Shown here: piece after piece, positions 1 to 9,819 of the stretch | Numbering within the stretch: position 1 is the first letter of the stretch | How the letters are laid out: each line of letters opens with the position of its first letter | Origin: an uncultured Bacteroides sp. | GTDB lineage: Bacteria > Bacteroidota > Bacteroidia > Bacteroidales > Bacteroidaceae | Length of the DNA: 64,000 nucleotides | Reading direction: 5' to 3' | NCBI RefSeq assembly: GCF_963666545.1 | Contig: NZ_OY762899.1 | Coordinates: forward strand, 248,001 to 312,000 | Made by a program: the position numbers and the translations under genes | The notes under the pieces: model-generated | What the model was told of the DNA's origin: nothing | Databases searched by the model: none | Seen by the model: the letters and a program-made list of their open reading frames with translations, nothing else

Positions 1-468
1 GAATGGACAAATAATCTTGTGGAGAAAAAATGGAATAAGGATATTGTTGACATTATCGAAAAAATGACGGAGAAAACGCCGGGATCTTTCTTGGAAACGA
101 AAAAAACGGCGCTTGTGTGGCACTACAGAAATGTAGACCCTTGGGTTGCTGCACTACGTGAACAACAAATGGTCAGTATTCTCCGGGAAAAATGCGCTCG
201 AGAGGGGTTGCAGATAATGAAAGGCAATAAAATAGTTGAAGTAAAAGCAATGGGATGTGACAAGGGATTTGTGGTAAAACATTTGCTTGAATTAGACAAA
301 TATGATTTTACGTTTGCCATTGGAGACGATACTACGGATGAGGATATGTTTAGGGAAATGCCTAAAAAAGCGTACACCATTAAAGTAGAAGAGGTCTCTA
401 ATGATGCACGCTTTTATGTGGAATCTCAGAAAGAGGTTTTGCCATTACTAAAATTAATGGTTCAATAG
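1..468 (+). CDS. Trehalose-6-phosphate phosphatase domain, C-terminal part (partial gene)
   Basis: The reading frame is open from base 1, so the gene begins upstream; about 155 residues are visible. The C-terminal part matches the HAD-superfamily OtsB fold: a lysine-containing stretch KGNKIVEVK and the acidic motif GDDTTDEDMF, which holds the Mg-binding aspartates. It would remove phosphate from trehalose-6-phosphate in the cytoplasm. In Bacteroides this domain is usually the C-terminal half of a bifunctional trehalose-6-phosphate synthase/phosphatase, but the synthase half lies outside the window, so that is inference. It converges on the GH15 gene, with only 18 bases between the two stop codons. 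An apparent GTG start at base 19 is not needed because the frame continues leftward. Confidence 0.85.
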   Translation, partial: EWTNNLVEKKWNKDIVDIIEKMTEKTPGSFLETKKTALVWHYRNVDPWVAALREQQMVSILREKCAREGLQIMKGNKIVEVKAMGCDKGFVVKHLLELDKYDFTFAIGDDTTDEDMFREMPKKAYTIKVEEVSNDARFYVESQKEVLPLLKLMVQ

Positions 469-486
469 CACAATGATTGTTTTCGC

Positions 487-2283
487 TTACGGACGAATGA
501 AATGTGAACGGTTTTTTTCTTCTGAGAGTAATATTCCTATATCAATCATAGCCAAGTGGGAGTAAGCTTGTGGGAAGTTGCCCAACTGCCTCTTGCTGAT
601 GAAATCGAGATCCTCACTCATGAGCCCCACGTGGTTAGTGTATGAACAGAGTTGATTGAATATCCTCCGGGCATCATCTTGCCGTCCGGTAACAAAGAGT
701 GCACGTACAAGCCAAAAGGTGCAAATAGTGAATGCAGAACTGGGAGTGCCGAAATCATCCTCATTTTTGTAACGATACATCAAACCATTAAAAAACAGCG
801 ACTTTTTAACTGCAATAACTGTTTTCTTGTATTTTTCATCTTCCGCATCTATAAATCCGTATGATTCCATCAGAAGCAGTGAAGAATCCATATTTAGATT
901 GTCATACGCTTGTGAGAAACTTTGGATTTCTTCTTTCCATCCATTTAGGAGTACGTCCTCTTTTATTAAATAAGCCTCCTTACCCCATGTCAAAGCAAAA
1001 TATTCTCTATTTAGCAGTTCGGCAATCTTTATGGCACGATCTAAAGCTACCCAACACATTACTTTAGAAAAGACGAAATGGTGATCTTTCGTTCTTATTT
1101 CCCAAATTCCTTTATCGGGTTTACGCCAATTTTCGATCACGTCTTTGGCAATAATCTTCACTACTTCAAACATCTCTTCCACTTCATCCAGAGAACCGGG
1201 AAAATTGGCAAAGTACTGATAAATAACATCCATTAAGTATCCTGAGGAGTCGTTTTGCTCCTGAATGTATGCTTCATTGCCAATGCGCACCGGTCGGGAG
1301 TTTTCAAAGCCTGACAGATGAGGAAGTAATTTTTCGATGAGCACTCTTTCTCCTCGGATGCCATACATAATCTGCAGACTATCGTTCTTGGATTTTAAGA
1401 TGTTTTTGATGAACGTGATGAATCGGGATGCCGCACCTGGATGATGTAGCTTCAATAACGTATTGATTGACATAGAGGCGTCGCGAACCCAGCAAAAGCG
1501 ATAATCCCAGTTGCGCTCTTCGCCGATAGATTCGGGCAAGCTAGTAGTGAGCGCTGCCAGAACAGCACCCGTACGATGATAGGACATCAACTTCAACACA
1601 AGCATGCTACGGGTGATCTCTTCGTTGTAGTTGATGAATTTCCGTGATCGGTTACTCCAGTTGAGCCAATAGACCATTGTACGTTGATATTCCAGATTAA
1701 CGCGCTCAATGTCTATCGGTATGAGTTTTTGATAATAGGAAAAAAGAAAGAAAGAATCTTTAGTGAGCACAATTTCATTTCCATCTATGATATCTTGCAA
1801 ACTTAAATTGGAGTAGAGATATGCGGTGTCTTTATGGTTGTTGGATGAATTGGTGCGTACGAATTCATCATTAATATTTTGTTGCACAGTGATGTCGGCC
1901 GCATAATTCATTGCGGGAGAGTAATCTACACGTATAGTGGGAGAGCCATATAAAATGCGTATGAAACGATATACTTCGGGAGGAGTGTAATGGGTTTTTG
2001 AACCTGTTTGGTAGCGGGGCATAAAGTCTATTAGCTCAAACGCGGCTAAACCATTGTCGAACTTGGTTTGAAGAATGTTTGTTTGTTCGATGTATGCCTG
2101 AGATATTTTATAGTCATTGGAAGTCAAGATGCCAAAGCTACCTCCTTTTTCTTCATCAAGTAAACGCCCAAATATTGAAGGAGAGTCAAAATCGGGAAAA
2201 CACAGCCAATCTATTTGTCCGGTCTTTGAAACCAAGGCTGCTGATCGGCAATTGCCTATTACTCCATAATCCAATGTTTTCAT
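487..2283 (-). CDS. Glycoside hydrolase family 15 protein (glucoamylase/trehalase-like)
   Basis: This cytoplasmic-looking protein of about 598 residues has the bacterial GH15 layout: an N-terminal GNCRSAALVS and IDWLCFPDFDSP region, then an (alpha/alpha)6 domain with ERNWDYRFCWVRDASM, the GIWEIR motif and a C-terminal LGNFPQAYSHLAMI. GH15 enzymes hydrolyse alpha-glucosides such as starch dextrins or trehalose. Proximity to the trehalose-phosphate phosphatase gene suggests trehalose, but this is inference. The start at 2283 gives MKTLDYGVIGN, the usual family N-terminus; ATG at 2289 adds two residues and a GTG at 2319 adds twelve. The QNDSSGYLMD segment departs from the common QxDxYGE form. 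It lies about 50 bases downstream of tamB and is probably co-transcribed with it. Confidence 0.88.
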   Translation of the reverse strand: MKTLDYGVIGNCRSAALVSKTGQIDWLCFPDFDSPSIFGRLLDEEKGGSFGILTSNDYKISQAYIEQTNILQTKFDNGLAAFELIDFMPRYQTGSKTHYTPPEVYRFIRILYGSPTIRVDYSPAMNYAADITVQQNINDEFVRTNSSNNHKDTAYLYSNLSLQDIIDGNEIVLTKDSFFLFSYYQKLIPIDIERVNLEYQRTMVYWLNWSNRSRKFINYNEEITRSMLVLKLMSYHRTGAVLAALTTSLPESIGEERNWDYRFCWVRDASMSINTLLKLHHPGAASRFITFIKNILKSKNDSLQIMYGIRGERVLIEKLLPHLSGFENSRPVRIGNEAYIQEQNDSSGYLMDVIYQYFANFPGSLDEVEEMFEVVKIIAKDVIENWRKPDKGIWEIRTKDHHFVFSKVMCWVALDRAIKIAELLNREYFALTWGKEAYLIKEDVLLNGWKEEIQSFSQAYDNLNMDSSLLLMESYGFIDAEDEKYKKTVIAVKKSLFFNGLMYRYKNEDDFGTPSSAFTICTFWLVRALFVTGRQDDARRIFNQLCSYTNHVGLMSEDLDFISKRQLGNFPQAYSHLAMIDIGILLSEEKNRSHFIRP

Positions 2284-2339
2284 CCGCATATTTTTTAGTT
2301 TATTTATTATCGATCTCACTTAGAAAGTCTTTCAGAGAA

Positions 2340-5300
2340 TCACTTCGTTCTTTTAATAGTCGATCGGGCTTCCGGTATAGTGTCTGTTGGAGTTTTATCG
2401 GCTGCTTCTGTTTTTGCTTTTTTCTTCTTTTTGCTCCAATTATTCCAGAAGAACAACTCCTTCCACCTATTAAAGTCTTTTTTATACATCACACCAACTC
2501 CCTGAGTAGTGAGGTTGGTTCGGGTATAATATTTATCGTTCGTTTCATTATAAGCTTTTAGACGAATATCTCCGGAACGGGTGAGAAGCCATTCGGCTTG
2601 GAAATCGCCAACAAAGTTAGTTGTCGAAAGGGGGTTGTCTCGATAACCAAAATTTCCGTTTACCAATAAGCGATTATTCAGCAATTGTGCGGAAAGGATT
2701 CCTTCTACTTCAACATCTGTCCAGCCTTTATCTCCTGTGCTTAAGTTAGTTCCGAAATTCCAATTATTATTATTCATAATATTGGATAACATATTGTTGA
2801 ACTGTCCCGACAGTGTGGAGGAAAGTACAGAAGACATTAAATTGGAATTTTGGGTTGTGTTTACATTTTCAGCGGTGTAAAACTTCCCAATACTTAATAA
2901 GTAAAGGATTTGCATGTTCATTTGCTCATCGGTGCTGATATAATTACGAACAAGCGTTTGTACTTCGTCACTCTCATTAGGAAGTTCTATTCCCATTTTG
3001 ATGTCTGGCCTCAGAAGCACACCCGTAAGGTTCATTATGCAGTTCACTTTCACATTAGGTTGTTTGGTGAAATCGCTAACATCGGACATTAAATCATTCA
3101 ATGAGGCCGAATTGACAGTATAAACGGCTTGAATATTCATATTCGCATCTAAAGGATTGCCATTGAAAGAGATTTCACTGCCGTCTTTAATGATAAAATC
3201 TTTGCGAATTACTTCTTGTAAGCTAAACTTATAAACTCCTTGACTGATGCGATAGTTGCCAAACATCTTGACATCTCCCTTATTATAGTATTCGGTACGG
3301 ATATTGCCGTTTCCTTTTCCGCTTATATAATCACCGGCAATTGGATCCATAATAATTTTCATATTGGCATCGGGAGTTGCATCTACCAAAATGTTTAAGC
3401 GTACATCCATCGGAGGTTCATCCTCTTTCAACTTCTGCTCCATATTATGCCCGGATTCTTCATCAATAGAGTCCTCTACAACCCGCTTTTGCGTTTTATC
3501 AATAAATTTGATGAATTGGTTGCTGGTTGCGGATGCTGTAGCACCGACAACATAAACAAAATTTGTATTACGATTAGTGGTAATAGCAGCGTCTACACTG
3601 AGGCCTTGCTGCTGATTACCCGTTAGTAGCGCATTCCCTGTTCCGTATACTTTGCCGTAAAATGGGATAGACGAACTTTCTTTGGTGTTCATCACTAGCA
3701 TATTGTTAGCTTTAAACTCCAGCTTGTAACTCATGTTTTTCAAGTTACGGTGGTGAATGTATCCATTTGCAATGCCACGATGTCCTTCAAGGTCGTATAT
3801 TGGAATATTATCTAATGTAAAGGCTTCAGGAGTGATGCGTACGCTATCTTTTAAAGCAAATTGGGCATTGAGAATATTGACTTTGAAAGATGCATCCGGC
3901 TTGACACTTCCTTCCAGATTAAGGGCGCTAAATTTTCCAAAAAGATGAATCTTTCCACTAGCTCGCCCTTTAATGTCCGACACAATGGATTTGACATAGT
4001 ATTCCATGAATTTCAGGTTGGTACTATCAGCTTGTATGTGCAGATCAATCCCACTTTTAGGCTTAAGGGGATAAATATAGCCAGATACGTTGGTTGCCGA
4101 AACTCCTTGTTCTTTTATCTTTGCATCCAGAAAAACGCCCTCATTTTTATCATCCCACTCTCCATAGATGTTCATGTCACCTAACAGCCCATCATTGAAA
4201 CCAAAGTTTTTGACGAATAGACGAGTGTTCATGATGGGTTTCTTCATCGCATGATTAACGTAGGCCGTACCTGAAGCCAGTCCTTTAAAATAGATTCCTT
4301 TTAGATCAACAACATCGAAGACATAGGCTATATTAATTTCTTTCATATCAACTTTAACTGTATCGCTTGGATTGTCAGATGCATCTCCATTGATACGAAT
4401 AAATTGCTTCTTATGACTAAAATAAAAATTATTAATTGCTATTTTACCTGAATCGGCCACAATATTTGAAGGATGTACCTGCCAGATGGTGTCGTTGAGT
4501 ATAATGTCTGTAGGCTGCACATTGACTATTGCTTTCAACGTGGAGTTCCCCAATTTATTTATGTATCGTTTCAGGTGGCTTACCGCTGCTAATTTGCCGC
4601 TATATGTCTCTGTTCCATTATTGCCCCAGTTAAAAGTACTACTAATCATATCGTTTTTGGCTTGGGCATCTAGTGAAATATTGACATCACTAGCCTTACG
4701 CTTGCTTGTAAACCTTATATGACCGGTAATCTGATCGCTGGGATTCTCGCATACAATGAGTCCTGATTCGATGGATAAGTTGCCATAGCGCATTTTAGGA
4801 AAATAACCCTCAATACGAAGTCTCTTTGCATTGTCATTGAAGTATCCTTTGATCGTAGAATGACTATATACGCTGACGGGTATATCAAACACGGAAGAAA
4901 GAATATCGGTATTAAAAATATGAATATCAAAGCTAAAGTTATTTTTTGTAGCTACATCCACGTGTTTCGGTACAAGCGAGGGCATATATTTTTTCATAAT
5001 GTTCATAACACTAGTCGTTATAGTGCGGTATGAATAGCTCCCTTCTATACTTGCTCTAAGAAAACTAGACTGAATGTTTATTTTTTTTTGACCGCTCTCA
5101 TGAGTAGCCAAAATATTCATATGATCCATGAGAAACGTTTTATCGGGAGCATCAAATCTCAAACTGTCTATATTGATCTCACCATACATCTCGTCAATGG
5201 AACCACCTTTGAAATTAGCGTTTATCGTTAATGAGAATTCTGTATCTTTATATTTTGGCGTTAAATTCAGCTCATGAGGGCGGACTTTATCCACAATAGC

Positions 5301-6830
5301 TTTAAAGTTAAAAGTCGGAATCTTTTCAACCGTATTGAATGAACCATTTATCATAATGGAACCATTGGTGTCATTGATGGCTAGCTTTCCGTCATAACCT
5401 CCATCTTTATATTCACCATCGAGCGCAATATTTTCGTATTTATACTTGCTGTATTCAATGGAAGAGATCAAACCTTTCATCACAATGGAAGGAAATTGTG
5501 CTTTTTGGTGAGAACCCTTAACATCAATATTTAAAGTGGTTTTGCCTAATTTATCATTAGCCAGTAATTTACCTATCTCAAAATCAGTGGTCTTTACAGA
5601 ACCGGAATAGGCAAAGGTGCCTTTTTCTTTATTTGAACTAAGTTTTAAGTCGGTTTTTACGGAACCAAGGCTTGTTCTAAACATTCCGTATGTAACCAGA
5701 TCGGTGTAGTAACCGGATATTTCACCACGGAAAGAAATATTTCCCAAGCGTTTTAATAAAGGAGAAACATTACTGAATTTTTCGCCGAGATTGCGAGCTA
5801 TAAAGTTAATACCTTCACCATTGATAGATAAATCGGAAAGGTTACCATATATATAAGTGTCTTGCGATCGAGATAAGTCTTGCAATGACAAATTGCCTTT
5901 TATCTTAAGGCGATTTTGAGCATTGATGTATAGCCGCGAAAAGTTTAGTTGATTGATGCTACCTGCAACATCCATCTCTATATCCATCTTTTCTTTGAAG
6001 TTGGATAGGGCGGGCACAAAAGGTGAAATATCCTGTAATGTAATGTGTGAAGGCAACATGCTGAGTGAAAAATGCACATCATCAATAAAATGCTTAAAAG
6101 AAGCAAGACTATCATACTTCATGCGTATGGTGTCCATCCGCAAAGAGCTATTAGGCAAATCAACAGCAAAATTCTCTATGCGCATTTTTTTATCGTTGGC
6201 CAGCACTTTAAAGGAAAGTTTGCGTAACTCAAAACCTGATTGTTCGTCTACACTGAGACGTTTGATATAGGCATTGATCGAATCTTTTTGAAATGCCTTT
6301 AACGATATGTTGGCAATAATGTTATGCAGCCTGATGTGCTTGGCATTGAATGTCCCGGGAGTTCCCAATTCAGAAAAAACATCGTATGACAATTTGCCAC
6401 GTCGTATGAGAATGGAGTTAATTCTCAAATCGATATTCGATTTGCTTTTAACTGTATCTTTGGAGGCAAATGCATCAATTAAGAATTTGAAATTTGGATC
6501 AGCCTTGGGGGTCCTCTTATTAAGACTGATATTGAAGCCAAACAGCTGTACGCTACTGATAGAAATTTTCCCTCTGAATAGAGGAAGTATATCGAATTTA
6601 GCCGAAAGACGGGTTACTTTCAGCATCTCTTTGCCGGATTTATCGTCTAGCAGTACATCATCAATAATGATGCGATTCAGCAATCCTATATCAATGCGAC
6701 CTATTGTTAGCTTTGTTCCTAATTTATCAGCTAGCTCTTCAGCAACAAACGCAGTCAGCTTTTGCTGAACATATGGTATATTCAACGCAACAATGGCTCC
6801 TATATATACTCCAAGTACGATGCCGAGCAC
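2340..6830 (-). CDS. tamB: TamB-like translocation/assembly module protein (DUF490)
   Basis: A very large protein (1496 residues) with one N-terminal hydrophobic anchor (LGIVLGVYIGAIVALNI), a long beta-rich repetitive body and a C-terminal TamB/DUF490 region containing MDPIAGDYISGKGNGNI and ILYLLSIGKFYT. TamB/AsmA-family proteins span the periplasm as a hydrophobic groove and are linked to lipid transport to, or protein assembly in, the outer membrane. The C-terminus carries a Lys/Thr-rich tail. The only standard start in the open frame is GTG at 6830, which leaves no positive charges before the anchor. The frame stays open upstream to 6878 and encodes several Lys/Arg residues, so the true start may be a non-canonical codon further up. 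It is divergent from tsaD, and GH15 follows on the same strand. Confidence 0.88.
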   Translation of the reverse strand: MLGIVLGVYIGAIVALNIPYVQQKLTAFVAEELADKLGTKLTIGRIDIGLLNRIIIDDVLLDDKSGKEMLKVTRLSAKFDILPLFRGKISISSVQLFGFNISLNKRTPKADPNFKFLIDAFASKDTVKSKSNIDLRINSILIRRGKLSYDVFSELGTPGTFNAKHIRLHNIIANISLKAFQKDSINAYIKRLSVDEQSGFELRKLSFKVLANDKKMRIENFAVDLPNSSLRMDTIRMKYDSLASFKHFIDDVHFSLSMLPSHITLQDISPFVPALSNFKEKMDIEMDVAGSINQLNFSRLYINAQNRLKIKGNLSLQDLSRSQDTYIYGNLSDLSINGEGINFIARNLGEKFSNVSPLLKRLGNISFRGEISGYYTDLVTYGMFRTSLGSVKTDLKLSSNKEKGTFAYSGSVKTTDFEIGKLLANDKLGKTTLNIDVKGSHQKAQFPSIVMKGLISSIEYSKYKYENIALDGEYKDGGYDGKLAINDTNGSIMINGSFNTVEKIPTFNFKAIVDKVRPHELNLTPKYKDTEFSLTINANFKGGSIDEMYGEINIDSLRFDAPDKTFLMDHMNILATHESGQKKINIQSSFLRASIEGSYSYRTITTSVMNIMKKYMPSLVPKHVDVATKNNFSFDIHIFNTDILSSVFDIPVSVYSHSTIKGYFNDNAKRLRIEGYFPKMRYGNLSIESGLIVCENPSDQITGHIRFTSKRKASDVNISLDAQAKNDMISSTFNWGNNGTETYSGKLAAVSHLKRYINKLGNSTLKAIVNVQPTDIILNDTIWQVHPSNIVADSGKIAINNFYFSHKKQFIRINGDASDNPSDTVKVDMKEINIAYVFDVVDLKGIYFKGLASGTAYVNHAMKKPIMNTRLFVKNFGFNDGLLGDMNIYGEWDDKNEGVFLDAKIKEQGVSATNVSGYIYPLKPKSGIDLHIQADSTNLKFMEYYVKSIVSDIKGRASGKIHLFGKFSALNLEGSVKPDASFKVNILNAQFALKDSVRITPEAFTLDNIPIYDLEGHRGIANGYIHHRNLKNMSYKLEFKANNMLVMNTKESSSIPFYGKVYGTGNALLTGNQQQGLSVDAAITTNRNTNFVYVVGATASATSNQFIKFIDKTQKRVVEDSIDEESGHNMEQKLKEDEPPMDVRLNILVDATPDANMKIIMDPIAGDYISGKGNGNIRTEYYNKGDVKMFGNYRISQGVYKFSLQEVIRKDFIIKDGSEISFNGNPLDANMNIQAVYTVNSASLNDLMSDVSDFTKQPNVKVNCIMNLTGVLLRPDIKMGIELPNESDEVQTLVRNYISTDEQMNMQILYLLSIGKFYTAENVNTTQNSNLMSSVLSSTLSGQFNNMLSNIMNNNNWNFGTNLSTGDKGWTDVEVEGILSAQLLNNRLLVNGNFGYRDNPLSTTNFVGDFQAEWLLTRSGDIRLKAYNETNDKYYTRTNLTTQGVGVMYKKDFNRWKELFFWNNWSKKKKKAKTEAADKTPTDTIPEARSTIKRTK

Positions 6831-6884
6831 CCAACGTATTGTTATTCTTAACGTTTTGATAGACAGTTGTTTTTTTTAAGCCAA

Positions 6885-6892
6885 CAAAAATA
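6885..6892 (-). promoter_or_regulatory. Putative -7 box for tamB
   Basis: On the minus strand this reads TATTTTTG, an exact match to the Bacteroides -7 consensus TAnnTTTG. It lies about 55 bases before the GTG start. No clear -33 element was seen. Confidence 0.5.
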
Positions 6893-6926
6893 TAAAATTT
6901 AAAGTTATGAATCCTAGTTTTATCAT

Positions 6927-6934
6927 TACTTTTG
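6927..6934 (+). promoter_or_regulatory. Putative -7 box for tsaD-cinA
   Basis: TACTTTTG matches TAnnTTTG exactly and lies 23 bases before the ATG at 6958. It lies inside a 5' extension of the tsaD frame that begins with ATG at 6907, which argues that the extension is not translated. Confidence 0.6.
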
Positions 6935-6957
6935 TAGCCTTAAACATTAAAAAACAT

Positions 6958-7980
6958 ATGTCTGTTATTATATTAGGAATAGAATCATCGTGCGATGATA
7001 CTTCGGCCGCCGTTATTAAAGACGGTCTTCTCTTATCAAATGTGGTTGCTAGTCAGGCTGTTCATGAATCATATGGTGGCGTAGTGCCTGAGCTAGCTTC
7101 GCGCGCTCATCAGCAAAACATTGTCCCTGTGGTACACGAAGCATTGAAACGAGCTGGAATATCCAAAGAAGAGCTCAGTGCGGTTGCCTTTACACGTGGC
7201 CCCGGATTAATGGGATCTTTATTGGTCGGGGTCTCTTTTGCTAAAGGCTTTGCTCGTTCTTTAAATATACCATTGGTAGATGTTAATCACTTGAATGCAC
7301 ATGTTCTAGCTCATTTTATTAAAGAGGAGAATGAGGTTAGTAAACAACCTGCTTTTCCGTTTTTATGTTTATTGGTGTCTGGAGGGAATTCGCAAATCAT
7401 TTTAGTGAAAGCTTATAATGATATGGAGGTATTAGGACAAACGATCGATGATGCAGCCGGTGAGGCAATTGATAAGTGTTCTAAAGTGATGGGGTTGGGC
7501 TATCCCGGAGGACCTATTGTTGATAGGCTTGCGCGACAAGGAAACCCGAAAGCGTTTTCCTTCAGTAAACCTCATATTCCGGGACTTGATTATAGTTTTA
7601 GCGGATTGAAAACTTCTTTTCTATATTCATTGCGTGATTGGATAAAGGAAGATCCCTATTTTATAGAGCACCATAAAACAGATTTAGCTGCTTCGTTGGA
7701 AGCCACCATTGTGGATATATTGATGGACAAGCTTAGAAAGGCTGCCAAGCAATATAATATTAAAGAGGTGGCGATAGCTGGAGGAGTATCTGCCAATAAT
7801 GGGTTACGTAATGCTTTTCGTGAACATGCTGAAAAGTATGGTTGGGAAGTATATATACCAAAATTTAGTTATACAACGGATAATGCAGCAATGATAGCGA
7901 TTACGGGATATTTGAAATATCTGGATAAGGATTTCTGTTCCATAGAGCTGCCTGCATATTCGCGAGTTACATTATCATAA
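6958..7980 (+). CDS. tsaD: tRNA N6-adenosine threonylcarbamoyltransferase TsaD
   Basis: TsaD transfers the threonylcarbamoyl group to A37 of ANN-decoding tRNAs together with TsaB and TsaE. The 340-residue product has the full ASKHA-fold signature: [13 protein letters not shown] near residues 7-19, metal ligands His111 and His115 in [15 protein letters not shown], the nucleotide-binding GEAIDK and YSFSGLKTS segments, AGGVSANN, and the third metal ligand Asp308 in TTDNAAMIA. The start at 6958 gives the usual [12 protein letters not shown]-terminus and lies just after a promoter box; the upstream ATG at 6907 is rejected for that reason. The GGNSQ segment replaces the more usual GGHTQ. cinA starts five bases after the stop, so the two genes form an operon. 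Confidence 0.97.
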   Translation: MSVIILGIESSCDDTSAAVIKDGLLLSNVVASQAVHESYGGVVPELASRAHQQNIVPVVHEALKRAGISKEELSAVAFTRGPGLMGSLLVGVSFAKGFARSLNIPLVDVNHLNAHVLAHFIKEENEVSKQPAFPFLCLLVSGGNSQIILVKAYNDMEVLGQTIDDAAGEAIDKCSKVMGLGYPGGPIVDRLARQGNPKAFSFSKPHIPGLDYSFSGLKTSFLYSLRDWIKEDPYFIEHHKTDLAASLEATIVDILMDKLRKAAKQYNIKEVAIAGGVSANNGLRNAFREHAEKYGWEVYIPKFSYTTDNAAMIAITGYLKYLDKDFCSIELPAYSRVTLS

Positions 7981-7985
7981 ATACA

Positions 7986-9218
7986 ATGTTTGCGGAAATT
8001 ATCACAATAGGCGATGAATTGCTCATAGGGCAGGTCATTGATACAAATTCTGCCTGGATGGGTAGAGAACTGAATAAGATAGGCATTGAGGTTGTTCGGA
8101 TAACTTCTGTACGTGATCGCTCTCTAGAAATAACTGATGCGATAGATACTGCGATGAAAAGAGTGGATATCATACTTGTAACAGGAGGATTGGGCCCAAC
8201 CAAGGATGACATAACCAAGCAAACTCTCTGCGAGTATTTTCATACTGAATTGATTTTTAGCGAGGAAGTATTCGAAAACATCAAGAAAGTGCTATCCGGA
8301 AGAATTCCGATGAATGCGCTCAATAAGAGCCAAGCGTTGGTACCGAAAGATTGTATTGTGATTAATAATCGAGTGGGTAGTGCTTCAATTAGTTGGTTCG
8401 AAAGAGATAGCAAGATTCTGGTTTCTATGCCAGGTGTGCCACAAGAGATGACTACGGTAATGACAGAAGAGGTTATTCCACGTCTGCGTGGCAAATTTGA
8501 TATGGATGTGATTATGCATAAGACGTTTGCCGTGAAGAACTATCCTGAATCTGTGCTGGCCGAGAAGTTGGAATCATGGGAAAAAGCACTACCGGATTGC
8601 ATAAAGTTAGCCTATTTACCTAAGCCGGGCATTGTGCGTCTACGGTTAACTGCACGAGGCGTGAATAAAGAGTTCATAAATGCGGTACTTTTGCAGGAAA
8701 CTGAAAAATTGCAAAGCATTTTAGGAGAAGATATTTTTGATGAATACGACCTACCGGTTGAAGTCGTGGTGGGCAACCTGCTAAAAAATAGAGGATTATC
8801 TATCGCCACAGCCGAAAGTTGCACCGGAGGAACCATTGCATCACATTTAACTTCAGTAGCCGGATGTTCGGAATATTTTAAAGGGAGTGTGGTTGCTTAT
8901 TCTAACGAAGCAAAAATAAGCTTGCTTGGTGTGTCTGCCGAGACGCTTAATGTTCACGGCGCTGTGAGCAGAGAGACTGTTATAGAAATGGTAAAAGGTG
9001 CGATGAAAGCGCTCAAAACGGATTGTGCGGTGGCTACTTCGGGGATTGCCGGTCCCGGTGGCGGTACAATGGATAAGCCTATTGGTACAGTCTGGATTGC
9101 TGCCGCTTATCAGAATGAAATTCTTACTTTGAAGCAAGAAACAGATAGAGGAAGAGAACTAAATATCGAGAGAGCTTGTAATAATGCCCTTTTGTTGATT
9201 CAAAAACTGATAAAATAA
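7986..9218 (+). CDS. cinA: CinA-family protein (competence/damage-inducible, NMN amidohydrolase-like)
   Basis: A full-length two-domain CinA of 410 residues. The N-terminal molybdopterin-binding-like (MoCF) domain includes [16 protein letters not shown] and [11 protein letters not shown]. The C-terminal PncC-type domain carries AESCTGG around residues 276-282 and [12 protein letters not shown]. In characterised relatives the C-terminal domain deamidates nicotinamide mononucleotide and the N-terminal domain hydrolyses ADP-ribose, a pyridine-nucleotide recycling role; a link to natural competence is not expected here. It is translated directly after tsaD, with a gap of five bases. No clear terminator follows before rpmB. 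Confidence 0.95.
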   Translation: MFAEIITIGDELLIGQVIDTNSAWMGRELNKIGIEVVRITSVRDRSLEITDAIDTAMKRVDIILVTGGLGPTKDDITKQTLCEYFHTELIFSEEVFENIKKVLSGRIPMNALNKSQALVPKDCIVINNRVGSASISWFERDSKILVSMPGVPQEMTTVMTEEVIPRLRGKFDMDVIMHKTFAVKNYPESVLAEKLESWEKALPDCIKLAYLPKPGIVRLRLTARGVNKEFINAVLLQETEKLQSILGEDIFDEYDLPVEVVVGNLLKNRGLSIATAESCTGGTIASHLTSVAGCSEYFKGSVVAYSNEAKISLLGVSAETLNVHGAVSRETVIEMVKGAMKALKTDCAVATSGIAGPGGGTMDKPIGTVWIAAAYQNEILTLKQETDRGRELNIERACNNALLLIQKLIK

Positions 9219-9259
9219 AAGGATATGTCTCTAAAAGAGCGAATTATTTTATGAAATAC

Positions 9260-9290
9260 TTGTTTTGTATCCATAAAAGTGCTTACTTTG
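9260..9290 (+). promoter_or_regulatory. Possible promoter for rpmB-rpmG-DUF4295
   Basis: TTG at 9260-9262 and TTACTTTG at 9283-9290 are spaced as a -33/-7 pair, but the -7 box deviates from TAnnTTTG at its second base. About 50 bases of leader would precede rpmB. Confidence 0.3.
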
Positions 9291-9339
9291 CGCTCTGTTT
9301 GGAAGAAGTATAGATAAAAACTATAAAAATAAGATAGAA

Positions 9340-9600
9340 ATGTCGAAAATTTGTCAAATTACAGGAAAGAAAGCCATGATTGGCAACAATGTTTCACACT
9401 CAAAAAAGAGAACTAAAAGAACTTTTGATGTGAACTTGTTTAAGAAGAAGTTCTATTACGTAGAACAGGACTGCTGGATCAGCTTAAGCCTTAGTGCTGC
9501 TGGTTTGCGCTTGATTAATAAGAAAGGATTAGATGCTGCTTTAAATGACGCAGTAACTAATGGGTATTGTGATTGGAAAAGCATTAAAGTAATAGGCTAA
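9340..9600 (+). CDS. rpmB: 50S ribosomal protein bL28
   Basis: The 86-residue basic protein begins [11 protein letters not shown] and contains [15 protein letters not shown], the hallmark of bL28, a component of the large ribosomal subunit near the E site. It is slightly longer than the E. coli protein (78 residues). It has a single N-terminal cysteine (Cys5) and so is the zinc-free form. rpmG follows after 20 bases and a 52-codon DUF4295 gene follows that, forming a three-gene ribosomal cluster closed by a strong terminator. Confidence 0.97.
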   Translation: MSKICQITGKKAMIGNNVSHSKKRTKRTFDVNLFKKKFYYVEQDCWISLSLSAAGLRLINKKGLDAALNDAVTNGYCDWKSIKVIG

Positions 9601-9620
9601 CGTAGAGGAGAAACTGACTT

Positions 9621-9809
9621 ATGGCAAAAAAGGCAAAAGGTAACAGAATACAGGTGATTCTTGAGTGCACTGAACACAAAGAAAGTGGCATGCCGGGAAC
9701 ATCTCGTTACATTACAACGAAAAATAGGAAGAATACAACTGAAAGAATTGAATTGAAGAAATACAACTCAATTTTGAAGAGAGTAACAGTTCATAAAGAA
9801 ATTAAATAA
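9621..9809 (+). CDS. rpmG: 50S ribosomal protein bL33
   Basis: A 62-residue basic protein with the bL33 pattern: [20 protein letters not shown], then the [21 protein letters not shown] core. It is a zinc-free type, because only one cysteine is present instead of the four of zinc-ribbon L33 forms. It lies between rpmB and the DUF4295 gene with short spacers, so all three are very likely on one transcript. Confidence 0.97.
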   Translation: MAKKAKGNRIQVILECTEHKESGMPGTSRYITTKNRKNTTERIELKKYNSILKRVTVHKEIK

Positions 9810-9819
9810 GATATAACCC

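Noticed and set aside
2079-2561. A 160-codon plus-strand frame spanning the GH15/tamB junction
   Set aside because: It overlaps two well-supported genes on the opposite strand and has no recognisable motif.
6307-6768. A 153-codon plus-strand frame inside tamB
   Set aside because: Antisense shadow of a long biased gene; composition (Leu/Ser rich) mirrors the tamB reverse strand.
6907-6957. An N-terminal extension of tsaD
   Set aside because: An exact promoter -7 box lies within it, and the family N-terminus begins at 6958.
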